DNA of 32,010 nucleotides, taken from Opitutaceae bacterium (GTDB taxonomy: Bacteria; Verrucomicrobiota; Verrucomicrobiia; Opitutales; Opitutaceae). The stretch is taken from the NCBI GenBank assembly GCA_005792355.1, contig SXSC01000147.1:1-32010 (forward strand), read 5' to 3'. Positions 30,535 through 32,010 of this stretch are shown piece by piece; position 1 is the stretch's first letter, and every line of letters begins with the position of its first letter. The notes under the pieces were generated by a model, which did not search any database, was not told where the DNA came from, and saw nothing but the letters and a program-made list of their open reading frames with translations. The translations under genes and the position numbers were made by a program.

Positions 30535-32010
30535 ATGTCTGCTGTTGCTGCACCCGCGATTACTGTCGTGACCGACAAGGCCAAGATTTCGCTGATCAAC
30601 GCGAAGGATCGGCCGTTTCCGCTCGAATGGACGCGGAACATCGGCATCGCCGCGCACATTGACGCCGGCAAAACCACGACGACCGAGCGCATTCTCTTCT
30701 ACTCTGGCGCCGTCCACAAGATGGGGGATGTCCATGAGGGCAACACCGTCACGGATTGGATGGAACAGGAGCGGGAACGTGGTATCACGATTACCGCCGC
30801 TGCTATTTCCTGCGCGTGGAACGCCTCGTGGGGACCGTGGAAGGGCATCAAGCAGCGGATTAACATCATCGATACTCCCGGCCACGTGGACTTCACAGCC
30901 GAGGTGGAGCGTTCTCTCCGCGTGCTGGATGGTGCGGTCGCGGTTTTCTGTGCGGTCGCCGGGGTGCAACCCCAGTCCGAGACCGTTTGGCGACAGGCCA
31001 ATAAATACAAGGTGCCGCGCGTCGCTTTTATCAACAAGATGGACCGGACGGGAGCTGATTTCTTCCGCGCCGTTTCCGAGATGCGCGAAAAGCTCAAGGC
31101 CAACGCGCACCCGATCTTCTTGCCGATCGGCAAGGAAGAGAATTTCTCCGGCCTGATCGATCTGGTTCAAAATGTCGCGTATTCCTTCGATGAGAATCCG
31201 GACGACCTGCTCGGTTTAAACCCGGCGACGATGCCGATTCCCGACCATCTGGTCGCGCAGACCAGGGAATATCGCGACAAGCTGATCGAGGCCGTGTCCG
31301 ATTTCGACGACGTTATCGCCGAGAAATACCTTAACGGGGAAGAGATTTCCGTGCCCGAGCTATTGCTCGGCGTCCGCAAGGCGACAATTTCCCTCCAGTT
31401 CACCGGCGTCATTCCCGGTTCCGCGTACAAGAAGAAAGGTGTCCAGCGACTCCTCGACTGTGTCGTCAATTTCCTGCCGAGCCCGATCGACGTGCCGCCG
31501 ATGCAGGGTTTGGACACTGATGGAAAACCCGTCGAGGCGGTCGTCAGCGACAAGGCCAAAATGGCGGGGCTCGCATTCAAGCTTTGGAACGACCCGTTCG
31601 TTGGGCGTCTCGTGTTTTTCCGGGTCTACACCGGCACGCTTCCCCGGGGCATGGCAGTCTACAATCCCCGGACCCGTCGCACCGAACGAGTTTCCCGTCT
31701 GGTGCTGATGCGCGCGATCGAGCGCGAGGAAATCGACCTGGCCTACTCGGGTGACATTTGCGCCGTCGTGGGTGTGAAGGACGTCATCACCGGCGACACG
31801 CTATGTGATGAGGATTTTGACATCCGCTTGGAGCCGCCGTCATTTCCTGAGCCGGTTATTTCGATGTCGATCGAGCCGAACTCAAAAGCGGACCAGGAAA
31901 AGATGGGCATGGCCCTCCAGCGTTTGGTGGCGGAAGATCCGACGCTGCGCGTCAAGACTGACCAAGACACGGGCCAGACGATTCTCGCGGGCATGGGCGA
32001 GCTCCATCTC
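30535..32010 (+). CDS. fusA: Translation elongation factor G, 3' end outside the window
   Basis: 492 codons are present and the frame is open at the window edge. The GTPase motifs are clear: [24 protein letters not shown] (G1), [22 protein letters not shown] (G2/switch I), [12 protein letters not shown] (G3), NKMD (G4), then domain II ([26 protein letters not shown]) and the start of domain III ([25 protein letters not shown]). EF-G drives ribosomal translocation. Compared with E. coli EF-G the N-terminus is about 20 residues longer ([19 protein letters not shown]) before NIGIAAH; a GTG at codon 12 is an alternative start. A weak AGGTCAGGA lies about 10 bases before the ATG. Confidence 0.98.
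   Translation, partial: MSAVAAPAITVVTDKAKISLINAKDRPFPLEWTRNIGIAAHIDAGKTTTTERILFYSGAVHKMGDVHEGNTVTDWMEQERERGITITAAAISCAWNASWGPWKGIKQRINIIDTPGHVDFTAEVERSLRVLDGAVAVFCAVAGVQPQSETVWRQANKYKVPRVAFINKMDRTGADFFRAVSEMREKLKANAHPIFLPIGKEENFSGLIDLVQNVAYSFDENPDDLLGLNPATMPIPDHLVAQTREYRDKLIEAVSDFDDVIAEKYLNGEEISVPELLLGVRKATISLQFTGVIPGSAYKKKGVQRLLDCVVNFLPSPIDVPPMQGLDTDGKPVEAVVSDKAKMAGLAFKLWNDPFVGRLVFFRVYTGTLPRGMAVYNPRTRRTERVSRLVLMRAIEREEIDLAYSGDICAVVGVKDVITGDTLCDEDFDIRLEPPSFPEPVISMSIEPNSKADQEKMGMALQRLVAEDPTLRVKTDQDTGQTILAGMGELHL

Overview
The window is GC-rich, densely coded bacterial DNA that most resembles Verrucomicrobiota, probably Opitutaceae. This is inferred from family resemblance, not from a database search. 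The clues are three large secreted proteins ending in the same tandem C-terminal module (LVNLS..., IRAVGPTLG.FGV, NDNW, GSRDAALV, VEVYELP), a redoxin/cytochrome/copper-monooxygenase-like fusion of the kind common in Verrucomicrobia, Planctomycetes and Acidobacteria, a Kdo transferase (so a Gram-negative envelope with LPS), and many start codons preceded by C/T-rich leaders instead of a Shine-Dalgarno site.

Layout. (1) 220-10276: an envelope/secretion region. On the minus strand lie a haem/copper oxidase-like modular protein, a modular protein with a hydrolase-like core lacking its serine, a matrixin-type metalloprotease, and a small secreted partner of the protease. A FecR-like exported protein on the plus strand sits between the first two; its start looks frameshifted, and a strong hairpin precedes it. 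(2) 10431-13876: a nuclease-helicase fusion (Cas4/RecB-like nuclease plus XPD/DinG-like Fe-S helicase) followed upstream by recO. The helicase gene carries two identical 23-bp palindromes, both read in the same frame. (3) 14116-19597 (minus): DUF502 membrane protein, ybeY, pgpH-type HD phosphohydrolase, phoH and a HIT-family protein. The order phoH-pgpH-ybeY-...-recO is a widely conserved RNA-processing/repair neighbourhood. (4) 19765-22077 (plus): a TetR-family regulator behind a palindromic operator candidate, a fabF-type ketoacyl-ACP synthase, and a small membrane protein. (5) 22098-26142 (minus): a SNF2-family helicase and Kdo transferase. (6) 26255-29077 (plus): a secreted M16 zinc protease. 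(7) 29629 to the end: the str operon rpsL-rpsG-fusA, with fusA running off the window.

The most unusual signals are the two in-frame palindromic insertions in the helicase; a cluster of direct and inverted repeats upstream of recO, which has no ATG/GTG/TTG at its expected start; a related purine-rich stretch upstream of phoH, which seems to start at TTG; six copies of a C-terminal module shared by three neighbouring secreted proteins; and a structured, terminator-ended intergenic segment at 3476-3600 that could be an unannotated RNA or leader.
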